A stretch of 64,000 bases of DNA, taken from positions 1 through 64,000 of the forward strand of contig NZ_SKBR01000002.1 of assembly GCF_013450295.1 (NCBI RefSeq), given 5' to 3'. The notes beneath the pieces were generated by a model. It made no database searches and had not been told where the DNA came from. It worked only from the letters and a program-made list of their open reading frames with translations. Both the position numbers and the translations under genes were made by a program. Shown piece after piece: positions 55,949-64,000 of the stretch. Position 1 is the first letter of the stretch; each line of letters opens with the position of its first letter. The DNA is from Streptomyces sp. AJS327 (GTDB lineage Bacteria > Actinomycetota > Actinomycetes > Streptomycetales > Streptomycetaceae).

Positions 55949-58900
55949 GAGCCGATCGCCATCGTGGGGATGAGCTGTCGACTGCCGGGCGGTGTCGAGT
56001 CCCCCGAGGACCTGTGGCGGCTGGTGGCCAACGGAACGGACGCCATCACGACGTTCCCAACGGACCGCGGCTGGGCGGTCGATGAGCTGTACGACCCTGA
56101 GCCGGGCCGACCGGGCAGGACATACGCCCGCGAGGGCGGATTCGTGGAGGACGTCGCTGACTTCGATGCCGAACTGTTCGGTATCAGCCCCCGCGAGGCG
56201 ATCAGCATGGACCCGCAGCAGCGGCTGTTGCTGGAGTCGGTATGGGAGCTGTTCGAACGCGCGGGCCTCAACCTGACCGCGCTCCACGGCAGTTCGACCG
56301 GTGTCTTCGTGGGCGCTGGCTTCCAGGGGTACGGCAGCACCGCGGACACCTCCGACGGCTACTTCCTGACCGGCTCCACCGGGAGTGTGGTGTCGGGTCG
56401 TTTGGCGTATGTGTTTGGGCTTGAGGGTCCGGCGGTGACGGTGGATACGGCGTGTTCGTCGTCGTTGGTGTCGTTGCATTTGGCGGCGCAGGCGTTGCGG
56501 TCGGGGGAGTGTTCGTTGGCGGTGGCGGGTGGGGTGACGGTGATGTCGACTCCGGGTGCGTTTGTGGAGTTCAGTCGTCAGCGGGGGTTGGCGCCTGATG
56601 GTCGGTGTAAGCCGTTCGCGTCGGCGGCGGATGGTACGGGGTGGGGTGAGGGCGTCGGTGTTCTGCTGCTGGAGCGGTTGTCGGACGCGGTGGCCAACGG
56701 TCATGAGGTGTTGGCGGTGGTGCGGGGTACGGCGGTCAACCAGGACGGTGCGTCGAATGGTCTGACGGCGCCGAACGGTCCGTCCCAACAGCGCGTCATC
56801 CGACAGGCGTTGGCGAACGCCGGGCTGGGCGTGGGCGAAGTGGACGTCGTCGAGGCGCACGGCACCGGCACCACGCTGGGTGATCCGATCGAGGCCCAGG
56901 CCCTGCTGGCGACCTACGGGCAGGACCGCGCGGGGGAACGTCCGCTGTGGCTGGGTTCGGTGAAGTCCAACATCGGTCACACGCAGTCAGCGGCGGGCGT
57001 GGCGGGCGTCATCAAGATGGTGATGGCGATGCGGCACGGGAGCCTTCCCGCGACACTGCATGTGGATGAACCGTCACCGCATGTGGACTGGTCGTCGGGC
57101 GGAGTGCGTCTGCTGACGGAGCCGGTGCCTTGGGAGAGCGAGGGGCGGGCCCGTCGTGCGGGCGTCTCGTCGTTTGGTGTGAGTGGGACGAACGCGCACG
57201 TGATTTTGGAAGAGGCTCCGGTGTCGGAGGAGTCCGCTGAGGCAGAGAAATCTGGTTCTGGTTCCGAGTCTGGTGTCGATCTCGCTTGTGGGCCGGTGGC
57301 GGTGCCGTGGGTGGTGTCGGGTCGTGGGGGTGTGGGGTTGCGGGGTCAGGCGGCGCGGTTGGCGGGGTTTGTGCGGGAGTGTGTTGCGGCGGGTGAGCGG
57401 GTTGATGTGGCGGGTGTGGCTGCGGGGTTGGTGGGTCGTGCGGGGTTGGAGGATCGTGCTGTGGTGGTGGGGTCTGGTGTGGAGGGGTTGTTGTCGGGGT
57501 TGGATGCGGTGGCTGAGGGCGGGGTGTCAGCTTCGAGTGTTGGGGTTGAGGGTGTGGTTGTGGGTTCGTCTGTGGGTGGGAAGTTGGCGGTGTTGTTTAC
57601 GGGGCAGGGGTCGCAGTTTGTGGGGATGGGTGCGGAGTTGTATGGGCGGTTTGGTGTGTTCGCGGGTGTGGTGGATGAGGTGTGTGAGGTGGCGGATGGG
57701 TTGTTGCCTGGGCCGTTGCGTCCGGTGTTGTTCGGCCAGGACGGCCAGGACGGCCAGGACGGCCAGGACGGCCAGGACGGCGAGGACGGTGTGGGTGGGG
57801 GCGGTGTGGGTGAGGGGTTGTTGGGGGAGACGGTGTTTGCGCAGGTGGGGTTGGTGGCGTTGGAGGTGGGGTTGTGGCGTGTGTTGGAGGAGTGTGGGGT
57901 GTGTCCGGATGTGTTGATTGGGCATTCGGTGGGGGAGGTCAGTGCGGCTGTGGCGTCGGGTGTGTTGAGTTTGTCGGATGCGGTGCGGTTGGTGTGTGCG
58001 CGGGGGGTTTTGATGCAGGGGTTGGCGTCGGGTGGGGTGATGGTTTCGGTGGCGGCGTCGGTGGCGGAGGTTGAGGGGCGGGTTGAGGGGTTGGAGGGTG
58101 TGTGGGTAGCTGCTGTGAATGGTCCGGAGGCGGTGGTGTTGGCGGGGGAGGCGGAGGCGGTTGGTGGTGTGGTGGGGGTGTTGTCGGGTGAGGGGTTTCG
58201 GACGCGGTGGTTGCCGGTTAGTCACGCTTTTCATACTCCGTTGATGGACCCGATTTTGGAGGAGTTCGCTCAGCGGATTGAGGGTTTGTCGTTTGGTCCG
58301 GGGCGGATTCCTGTGGTTTCGACGGTGTCGGGTGGGGTGGTGGGTTCGGATTTTGGTGGTGTGGCGTATTGGGTGGAGCATGCGTGTCGGCCGGTGCGGT
58401 TTGGTGATGCGGTGGGGGTGGCGCGGGGGTTGGGTGTGCGGGTGTGGGCTGAGGTGGGTCCGCAGCCGGCGTTGACGGCGGTGTTGGGTGGGTGTGAGGG
58501 GGAGGTGTCGGCGGTGTTCATGCGTCGTGGGCGGGACCAGGTGGCGGGGGTGCTGACTGGTTTGGCCCGGCTGCATGTTCATGGGGTGGGGGTGGATTGG
58601 CGGCGGCTCCTGCCCCGGGGTGCGGGGTCGGTGGAGTTGCCGACGTACGCCTTCCAGCGGCGCCGGTACTGGCTGGATGCGCTTGCAAGTACGGGGACGG
58701 AGACGGGGGTTGACGCCGACAGCGCCGTGTTCTGGGAGGCGGTCGAGCGGAACGACCTGGCAACGCTGGGACTTGACGAGCACACCTCTCTGACCGAGGT
58801 GCTTCCCGCGCTCTCGGCGTGGCGACGCACCCATCAGGAGCGCCGGACTCTGGAGGGCTGGCGGTACCACGTTGCCTGGAAGTCGATACCCGGCCCCAAC

Positions 58901-61900
58901 ACGGCCTCGATGGGCGGCACATGGGCGGTGGTCACGCGGGACGGTGATGACGCTTCCGACATAGTCGCGGCCGTGTGCCGTGCCGGGGGGCACCCCGTCG
59001 TGGTCTCGCTGCCGGTCGGGGGATCGCCGGAGGAGTTCGCGGCCCGTCTGGCCGAGGCGTGCGCTGACGCGCCGCCTGTGCGGGGAGCGATCTCCTGCCT
59101 GGCGCTGGTGGACGGAGCACGGGAGGAGGTCTCACCGGACCGACTGCTGGAGACGGTGACCGACACCGTCGCCCTCATTAGGGCGCTGGACGGGGCCGCT
59201 GCCGACGTACCGCTGTGGTGCCTGACCCAGCAGGCGGTGAGCATGGCCGACGATGACCCCGTCGCTGATCCCGCGGGTGCGCTGGTTTGGGGCATGGGTC
59301 GCGTGGCCGCGCTGGAACTCCCGTCCGTGTGGGGCGGGTTGGTCGACCTTCCGGTGTCGGCGGATGACACCGCGTACGACCGGGTCTGCCGTCTCGTCGC
59401 GGGTGCGGATCGTGAGGACCAGGTAGCGGTCCGTCCCACGGGGATGTTCGCGCGCCGGATTCGCCCGGCGGGTTCCGACGCACAAACACCCGCGTCCTGG
59501 CAGCCGCGAGGCACCGCACTGATCACCGGCGGTACCGGGGCACTTGGTGGGCACATCGCACGATGGCTGGTGGAACAGGGCGTGGAACACGTCGTGTTGC
59601 TCGGACGCCGCGGTCCGGACGCGCCGCAGGCGACCGCCCTGCGTGACGAACTCACCGAGGCGGGAGCACGCGTGACCGTCGCCGCTTGTGATGTGGCGGA
59701 CCGCGAGCAACTCGACGCCGTGGTACGGCAGATACGCGCCGACGGGGCGGATATCCGGGTCGTGGTCCACGCGGCCGGGCTGGGCTGGACGGGAGCCCTG
59801 ACGGAGGTGCCGTCAGGGGAGTTCCGAGAGACCATGGCGGCGAAGGCTCGTGGGGCCCTGAACCTGGACGAACTGTTCGGTGCCGAACCGCTCGACGCGT
59901 TCGTGCTGTTCTCCTCGATCGCGGGAATCTGGGGCAGTGGTGGGCAGGGCGCGTACGCGGCGGCGAACGCCTTCCTCGACGGGGTGGCCCAGCACCGCCG
60001 TGCCCGCGGGCTGGTCGCGACCTCGGTTGCCTGGGGGGCCTGGGCGGGCGACGGCATGGCGGAGGGGGACGCCGCAGTCCAGCTGAGCCGCCGTGGCATC
60101 GCCACGATGCCGGTCGACCGGGCGTTGGCCGCGCTTCAACAGGTCGTGGAACGAGGCGAGACCACGGCCATCGTCGCGGACGTCGACTGGGCCCGCTTCG
60201 CGCCGACGTACCTGATGGCTCGCCGCAACCGACTGTTCGACGAGATCGCGGCGGCGCGCGAGGCGCTGGCGGCGGACCAGTCCGACGACACCGAGCACCA
60301 GGACAACGACTCCGAACTCGTCGTGAAACTGAGGTCACTTGACGAGTCGGAACAGCGACGCGAACTGCTCGACGTGGTGCGCGTGGCGGCGGCGGAGGTG
60401 CTCGGCCACTCCCACGCGTCGGACATTCACGAGAACCGGGCCTTCCGTGACCTCGGGTTCGACTCGCTGACCGCCATCGAGCTGCGGGACCGTCTGCACA
60501 CGGTGACGGGGCTCCGGCTGCCCGCCACGCTGCTCTTCGACCATCCCACGCCGATCGGTCTGGCCGAACAGCTGTGGTCGACCATATTCGCCCAACACAC
60601 GTCACCTGCAACGGCGTTGTCTGCCTCCAGCGCCGCGGTTCACGAGGATCCCATCGTCATCGTGGGGATGAGCTGCCGCTTCCCCGGGGAGGTGGGTTCG
60701 CCCGAGGACCTGTGGCAGTTGGTCGCGGCTGGTCAGGACACGATGACCGAATTCCCGACCAACCGGGGTTGGGACCTGGCGGCGCTGTTCGACGAGGACC
60801 CGGACCGCCCGGGCACCAGCTACGCCACCACGGGCAACTTCCTGCACGACGCCGATGAGTTCGACGCGGAGTTCTTCGGAATCAGCCCGCGTGAGGCACT
60901 GGCGATGGACCCGCAGCAGCGGTTGCTGTTGGAGGCGACGTGGGAGGTGCTGGAGCGCGCGCACATCGATCCGGAGTCCCTGCGGACCAGCCCGACCGGT
61001 GTGTTCGTCGGCACGAACGGTCAGGACTACGTCTCCCTGATGGGCGATGCCGGAATCGCCGCCGAGGGATACCTCGCGACGGGGAACGCGGCGAGTGTGG
61101 TGTCGGGTCGTTTGGCGTATGTGTTTGGGCTTGAGGGTCCGGCGGTGACGGTGGATACGGCGTGTTCGTCGTCGTTGGTGTCGTTGCATTTGGCGGCGCA
61201 GGCGTTGCGGTCGGGGGAGTGTTCGTTGGCGGTGGCGGGTGGGGTGACGGTGATGTCGACTCCGGGTGCGTTTGTGGAGTTCAGTCGTCAGCGGGGGTTG
61301 GCGCCTGATGGTCGGTGTAAGCCGTTCGCGTCGGCGGCGGATGGTACGGGGTGGGGTGAGGGCGTCGGTGTTCTGCTGCTGGAGCGGTTGTCGGACGCGG
61401 TGGCCAACGGTCATGAGGTGTTGGCGGTGGTGCGGGGTTCGGCGGTCAATCAGGACGGTGCGTCGAACGGTCTGACGGCGCCGAACGGTCCGTCCCAACA
61501 GCGCGTCATCCGGCAGGCGTTGGCGAACGCCGGGCTGGGCGTGGGCGAGGTCGACGTGGTAGAGGCGCACGGCACCGGCACCACGCTGGGTGATCCGATC
61601 GAGGCCCAGGCCCTGCTGGCCACCTACGGGCAGGACCGTCCCGAGAACCGTCCGTTGTGGTTGGGGTCGGTGAAGTCGAATATCGGTCATACGCAGGCGG
61701 CTGCTGGTGTGGCGGGTGTGATCAAGATGGTGATGGCGCTGCGGCATGGGAGCCTTCCCGCGACGTTGCATGTGGATGAGCCGTCGCCGCATGTGGATTG
61801 GTCGGCGGGTGAGGTGCGGTTGTTGACGGAGTCGGTGCCGTGGGAGGTGTCGGACTCGCGGGTGCGTCGTGCGGGTGTGTCGTCGTTTGGTGTGAGTGGG

Positions 61901-64000
61901 ACGAACGCGCACGTGATTTTGGAAGAGGCTCCGGTGTCGGAGGAGTCCGCTGAGGTCGTGGAGTCCGGTTCGGGTTCTGACGTTGTTTCTGGGCTTGTGG
62001 TGGGGGAGTTGGATGGGTTGGTGCCGTGGGTGGTGTCGGGTCGTGGGGGTGTGGGGTTGCGGGGTCAGGCTGCGCGGTTGGCGGGGTTTGTGCGGGAGTG
62101 TGTGGCGGCGGGTGAGCGGGTTGATGTGGCGGGTGTGGCTGCGGGGTTGGTGGGTCGTGCGGGGTTGGAGGATCGGGCTGTGGTGGTGGGTTCTGGTGTG
62201 GAGGGGTTGTTGTCGGGGTTGGATGCGGTGGTTGAGGGTGGGGCGTCGGCTGCTGGTGAGGGTGTGGTTGTGGGTTCGTCTGTGGGTGGGAAGTTGGCGG
62301 TGTTGTTTACGGGGCAGGGGTCGCAGTTTGTGGGGATGGGTGCGGAGTTGTATGGGCGGTTTGGTGTGTTCGCGGGTGTGGTGGATGAGGTGTGTGAGGT
62401 GGCGGATGGGTTGTTGCCTGGGCCGTTGCGTCCGGTGTTGTTCGGCGAGGACGGTCAGGACGGTGTGGGCGGGGACGGTCAGGGCGGTGTGGGTGGGGAT
62501 GGTGGGGGCGGTGTGGGTGAGGGGTTGTTGGGGGAGACGGTGTTTGCGCAGGTGGGGTTGGTGGCGTTGGAGGTGGGGTTGTGGCGTGTGTTGGAGGAGT
62601 GTGGGGTGTGTCCGGATGTGTTGATTGGGCATTCGGTGGGGGAGGTCAGTGCGGCTGTGGCGTCGGGTGTGTTGAGTTTGTCGGATGCGGTGCGGTTGGT
62701 GTGTGCGCGGGGGGTTTTGATGCAGGGGTTGGCGTCGGGTGGGGTGATGGTTTCGGTGGCGGCGTCGGTGGCGGAGGTTGAGGGGCGGGTTGAGGGGTTG
62801 GAGGGTGTGTGGGTAGCTGCTGTGAATGGTCCGGAGGCGGTGGTGTTGGCGGGGGAGGCGGAGGCGGTTGGTGGTGTGGTGGGGGTGTTGTCGGGTGAGG
62901 GGTTTCGGACGCGGTGGTTGCCGGTTAGTCACGCTTTTCATACTCCGTTGATGGACCCGATTTTGGAGGAGTTCGCTCAGCGGATTGAGGGTTTGTCGTT
63001 TGGTCCGGGGCGGATTCCTGTGGTTTCGACGGTGTCGGGTGGGGTGGTGGGTTCGGATTTTGGTGGTGTGGCGTATTGGGTGGAGCATGCGTGTCGGCCG
63101 GTGCGGTTTGGTGATGCGGTGGGGGTGGCGCGGGGGTTGGGTGTGCGGGTGTGGGCTGAGGTGGGTCCGCAGCCGGCGTTGACGGCGGTGTTGGGTGGGT
63201 GTGAGGGGGAGGTGTCGGCGGTGTTCATGCGTCGTGGGCGGGACCAGGTGGCGGGGGTGTTGACTGGTTTGGCTCGGCTGCATGTTCATGGGGTGGGGGT
63301 GGATTGGCGGCGGCTTCTGCCCCGGGGTGCGGGGTCGGTGGAGTTGCCGACGTACGCCTTCCAGCGGCGGCGTTTTTGGGTGGATGGGGTTGTGGGGTCT
63401 GGGGTTTCGGGGTTGTCGGGGTGGGGGTTGGTGGGTGGGGGGCATGGGGTGTTGGGTGCGCGGGTGTCGTTGGCTGGTGGGGGTGTGGTGTGGGTGGGTG
63501 GTTTGTCGGTGGTGGGGCAGTCGTGGTTGGTTGATCATGGTGTGGGTGGTGTGGTGGTGGTGCCGGGGACGGCGTTTGTGGATGTGGTGGCGTATGTGGG
63601 GGGTGAGGTGGGGTGTGGGTGTGTGGAGGAGTTGATGTTGCGGGCGCCGTTGGTGGTGTCTGAGGGTGAGGGTGCGCGGGGTGTGGTGGTGCAGGTGGTG
63701 GTGGAGGATGCGGATGGGGAGGGTCGGCGTGGGGTGAGTGTCTACTCCCGTCCCGATACCGCAACCAGTACCAGTACCAGCGGCGGGCCCAGCACCAGTA
63801 CCAGCGGCGGGTCCAGCAGTGGAGTCAGTAGTGGCTCGCCGGGTGGGGGTGAGGTGTGGACGTTGCATGCGACGGGTGTGCTCGCGCCGACTCCCGTCAG
63901 TGCGGAGGGGTTTGTGCCGGAGTGGGGGTGGCCGCCGTCGGGTGAGGTGGTGGCTGTTGAGGGGATCTATGATCGGTTGGCTGGGGGTGGGTTTGATTAT
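55850..64000 (+). CDS. Modular type I polyketide synthase, module 12 and start of module 13; 3' truncated
   Basis: The reading frame is open from ATG 55850 to the window end (2717 residues visible, no stop). Domains by residue: docking helix 1-33 ([20 protein letters not shown]); KS 34-460, AT 579-943, KR 1005-1420, ACP 1500-1582; KS 1599-2026, AT 2149-2512, DH from 2524 to the cut. Both ATs have GHSVG and HAFH, predicting malonyl-CoA. The module 12 KR is A1-type (Trp 59930, Gln three before Tyr 59954), predicting an L-hydroxyl. The start lies 39 nt after the gene 4 stop with only a weak GAG at 55841-55843; the docking helix fixes it. GT-skewed repeat DNA covers the KS core and the AT of both modules and runs off the window in the module 13 DH. 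Whether ER and KR follow cannot be seen. Confidence 0.96.
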   Translation, partial: MTDQDKLFDYLKRVTGELKQTRERLLRYESGEHEPIAIVGMSCRLPGGVESPEDLWRLVANGTDAITTFPTDRGWAVDELYDPEPGRPGRTYAREGGFVEDVADFDAELFGISPREAISMDPQQRLLLESVWELFERAGLNLTALHGSSTGVFVGAGFQGYGSTADTSDGYFLTGSTGSVVSGRLAYVFGLEGPAVTVDTACSSSLVSLHLAAQALRSGECSLAVAGGVTVMSTPGAFVEFSRQRGLAPDGRCKPFASAADGTGWGEGVGVLLLERLSDAVANGHEVLAVVRGTAVNQDGASNGLTAPNGPSQQRVIRQALANAGLGVGEVDVVEAHGTGTTLGDPIEAQALLATYGQDRAGERPLWLGSVKSNIGHTQSAAGVAGVIKMVMAMRHGSLPATLHVDEPSPHVDWSSGGVRLLTEPVPWESEGRARRAGVSSFGVSGTNAHVILEEAPVSEESAEAEKSGSGSESGVDLACGPVAVPWVVSGRGGVGLRGQAARLAGFVRECVAAGERVDVAGVAAGLVGRAGLEDRAVVVGSGVEGLLSGLDAVAEGGVSASSVGVEGVVVGSSVGGKLAVLFTGQGSQFVGMGAELYGRFGVFAGVVDEVCEVADGLLPGPLRPVLFGQDGQDGQDGQDGQDGEDGVGGGGVGEGLLGETVFAQVGLVALEVGLWRVLEECGVCPDVLIGHSVGEVSAAVASGVLSLSDAVRLVCARGVLMQGLASGGVMVSVAASVAEVEGRVEGLEGVWVAAVNGPEAVVLAGEAEAVGGVVGVLSGEGFRTRWLPVSHAFHTPLMDPILEEFAQRIEGLSFGPGRIPVVSTVSGGVVGSDFGGVAYWVEHACRPVRFGDAVGVARGLGVRVWAEVGPQPALTAVLGGCEGEVSAVFMRRGRDQVAGVLTGLARLHVHGVGVDWRRLLPRGAGSVELPTYAFQRRRYWLDALASTGTETGVDADSAVFWEAVERNDLATLGLDEHTSLTEVLPALSAWRRTHQERRTLEGWRYHVAWKSIPGPNTASMGGTWAVVTRDGDDASDIVAAVCRAGGHPVVVSLPVGGSPEEFAARLAEACADAPPVRGAISCLALVDGAREEVSPDRLLETVTDTVALIRALDGAAADVPLWCLTQQAVSMADDDPVADPAGALVWGMGRVAALELPSVWGGLVDLPVSADDTAYDRVCRLVAGADREDQVAVRPTGMFARRIRPAGSDAQTPASWQPRGTALITGGTGALGGHIARWLVEQGVEHVVLLGRRGPDAPQATALRDELTEAGARVTVAACDVADREQLDAVVRQIRADGADIRVVVHAAGLGWTGALTEVPSGEFRETMAAKARGALNLDELFGAEPLDAFVLFSSIAGIWGSGGQGAYAAANAFLDGVAQHRRARGLVATSVAWGAWAGDGMAEGDAAVQLSRRGIATMPVDRALAALQQVVERGETTAIVADVDWARFAPTYLMARRNRLFDEIAAAREALAADQSDDTEHQDNDSELVVKLRSLDESEQRRELLDVVRVAAAEVLGHSHASDIHENRAFRDLGFDSLTAIELRDRLHTVTGLRLPATLLFDHPTPIGLAEQLWSTIFAQHTSPATALSASSAAVHEDPIVIVGMSCRFPGEVGSPEDLWQLVAAGQDTMTEFPTNRGWDLAALFDEDPDRPGTSYATTGNFLHDADEFDAEFFGISPREALAMDPQQRLLLEATWEVLERAHIDPESLRTSPTGVFVGTNGQDYVSLMGDAGIAAEGYLATGNAASVVSGRLAYVFGLEGPAVTVDTACSSSLVSLHLAAQALRSGECSLAVAGGVTVMSTPGAFVEFSRQRGLAPDGRCKPFASAADGTGWGEGVGVLLLERLSDAVANGHEVLAVVRGSAVNQDGASNGLTAPNGPSQQRVIRQALANAGLGVGEVDVVEAHGTGTTLGDPIEAQALLATYGQDRPENRPLWLGSVKSNIGHTQAAAGVAGVIKMVMALRHGSLPATLHVDEPSPHVDWSAGEVRLLTESVPWEVSDSRVRRAGVSSFGVSGTNAHVILEEAPVSEESAEVVESGSGSDVVSGLVVGELDGLVPWVVSGRGGVGLRGQAARLAGFVRECVAAGERVDVAGVAAGLVGRAGLEDRAVVVGSGVEGLLSGLDAVVEGGASAAGEGVVVGSSVGGKLAVLFTGQGSQFVGMGAELYGRFGVFAGVVDEVCEVADGLLPGPLRPVLFGEDGQDGVGGDGQGGVGGDGGGGVGEGLLGETVFAQVGLVALEVGLWRVLEECGVCPDVLIGHSVGEVSAAVASGVLSLSDAVRLVCARGVLMQGLASGGVMVSVAASVAEVEGRVEGLEGVWVAAVNGPEAVVLAGEAEAVGGVVGVLSGEGFRTRWLPVSHAFHTPLMDPILEEFAQRIEGLSFGPGRIPVVSTVSGGVVGSDFGGVAYWVEHACRPVRFGDAVGVARGLGVRVWAEVGPQPALTAVLGGCEGEVSAVFMRRGRDQVAGVLTGLARLHVHGVGVDWRRLLPRGAGSVELPTYAFQRRRFWVDGVVGSGVSGLSGWGLVGGGHGVLGARVSLAGGGVVWVGGLSVVGQSWLVDHGVGGVVVVPGTAFVDVVAYVGGEVGCGCVEELMLRAPLVVSEGEGARGVVVQVVVEDADGEGRRGVSVYSRPDTATSTSTSGGPSTSTSGGSSSGVSSGSPGGGEVWTLHATGVLAPTPVSAEGFVPEWGWPPSGEVVAVEGIYDRLAGGGFDY
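56383..56770 (+). repeat. GT-skewed block in the KS of module 12
   Basis: Around the KS active site; matches 61093-61480 of module 13 with a few substitutions (for example GGTACG against GGTTCG near 56728/61438). Confidence 0.88.
57170..58670 (+). repeat. GT-skewed GRINS-like block, malonyl-AT of module 12
   Basis: Another malonyl-AT copy. The matching ends at [10 protein letters not shown], after which a KR rather than a DH follows, as in module 4. Confidence 0.9.
57734..57787 (+). repeat. 9-bp tandem repeat in the module 12 AT (five GQD plus GED)
   Basis: Same repeat as at 42016-42060 with one more unit. The flanks are otherwise nearly identical, so this is a copy-number difference between paralogous modules. 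Confidence 0.95.
61093..61480 (+). repeat. GT-skewed block in the KS of module 13
   Basis: Partner of 56383-56770. The upstream KS portion instead resembles module 6 (matching stretch near 60895-60990 and 23447-23540), so this KS is itself a mosaic. Confidence 0.88.
61655..64000 (+). repeat. GT-skewed GRINS-like block, KS 3' end, AT and DH of module 13
   Basis: Runs continuously to the window end except for a C-rich Ser/Thr linker at 63755-63840. It matches modules 6 and 9. Confidence 0.9.
63755..63845 (+). repeat. Ser/Thr/Gly-rich repeat in the module 13 DH
   Basis: ACCAGT/ACCAGC units and a partly duplicated GGCGGG-CCAGC segment make this linker longer than in module 6 (26286-26360) and module 9 (43320-43375). 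Confidence 0.85.

Larger units (their letters stand above)
55949..60594 (+). other. Module 12: KS-AT(malonyl)-KR(A1)-ACP
   Basis: KS 55949-57230, Cys 56453. AT 57584-58680, Ser 57926, HAFH 58223-58234. KR Ser 59915, Trp 59930, Tyr 59954, Gln three before Tyr and no LDD, so A1. ACP Ser 60464. The AT contains the longest perfect tandem GQD run in the window. Confidence 0.94.
60644..64000 (+). other. Module 13 (partial): KS-AT(malonyl)-DH...
   Basis: KS 60644-61925, Cys 61163. AT 62294-63385, Ser 62633, HAFH 62930-62941. DH starts about 63419 with His 63536 and HxxxGxxxxP intact; the catalytic Asp lies beyond the window. AT-DH closely matches modules 6 and 9, both of which continue into ER-KR. 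A fully reducing module is therefore a reasonable guess but is not shown. Confidence 0.92.

Overview
This window is one uninterrupted stretch of a giant modular type I polyketide synthase (PKS) locus. Every gene is on the + strand and almost no base is non-coding. Very high G+C, GTG/ATG starts, GC-rich third codon positions outside the repeats, and the KS-AT-(DH-ER)-KR-ACP architecture with actinobacterial docking domains all point to an actinomycete (Streptomyces or a relative). Both ends are cut: the first gene enters the window inside an AT domain and the last leaves it inside a DH domain. No starter module, thioesterase, tailoring gene, regulator, tRNA, rRNA, IS element or CRISPR array is present.

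Layout. Gene 1 (1-13632, 5' truncated) holds the end of module 1 plus modules 2 and 3. Gene 2 (13629-29867) holds modules 4-6. Gene 3 (29887-40095) holds modules 7-8. Gene 4 (40144-55810) holds modules 9-11 but is split by an apparent frameshift and ~50-nt deletion near 52.58 kb in the KS-AT linker of module 11. Gene 5 (55850 to beyond 64000) holds module 12 and the start of module 13. Module numbers are local to this window. Genes overlap by 4 nt or are separated by 19-48 nt, so they probably form one operon. Docking domains at each junction fit the order 1-2-3-4-5.

Predicted chain building (AT motif: YASH = methylmalonyl, HAFH = malonyl). M1 methylmalonyl, KR with atypical active site. M2 methylmalonyl, DH+KR, alkene. 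M3 methylmalonyl, KR B-type, DH decayed, hydroxyl. M4 malonyl, KR with catalytic Ser replaced by Ala, possibly ketone. M5 malonyl, KR A1, hydroxyl. M6 malonyl, DH+ER+KR, methylene. M7 methylmalonyl, DH+KR, alkene if its unusual DH works. M8 methylmalonyl, KR A1, hydroxyl. M9 malonyl, DH+ER+KR, methylene. M10 methylmalonyl, KR A2, hydroxyl. M11 methylmalonyl, KR A2, hydroxyl. M12 malonyl, KR A1, hydroxyl. M13 malonyl, DH onward. With more modules on both sides this is a large macrolide, polyether or similar polyketide. I do not recognise the product.

The most striking feature is a second layer of information in the DNA. Long blocks are recoded almost wholly into G/T-rich codons (Leu TTG, Val GTG, Gly GGT/GGG) and are repeated nearly verbatim between modules. 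They alternate sharply with C-rich normal coding. This matches GRINS (genetic repeats of intense nucleotide skews), described in a subset of assembly-line PKSs and linked to gene conversion. Several conversion tracts can be traced by eye: a 3.2-kb ACP-KS-AT-KR block shared by genes 3 and 4, a 597-bp KR block, five copies of a malonyl-AT block, and a mosaic methylmalonyl-AT in module 11.
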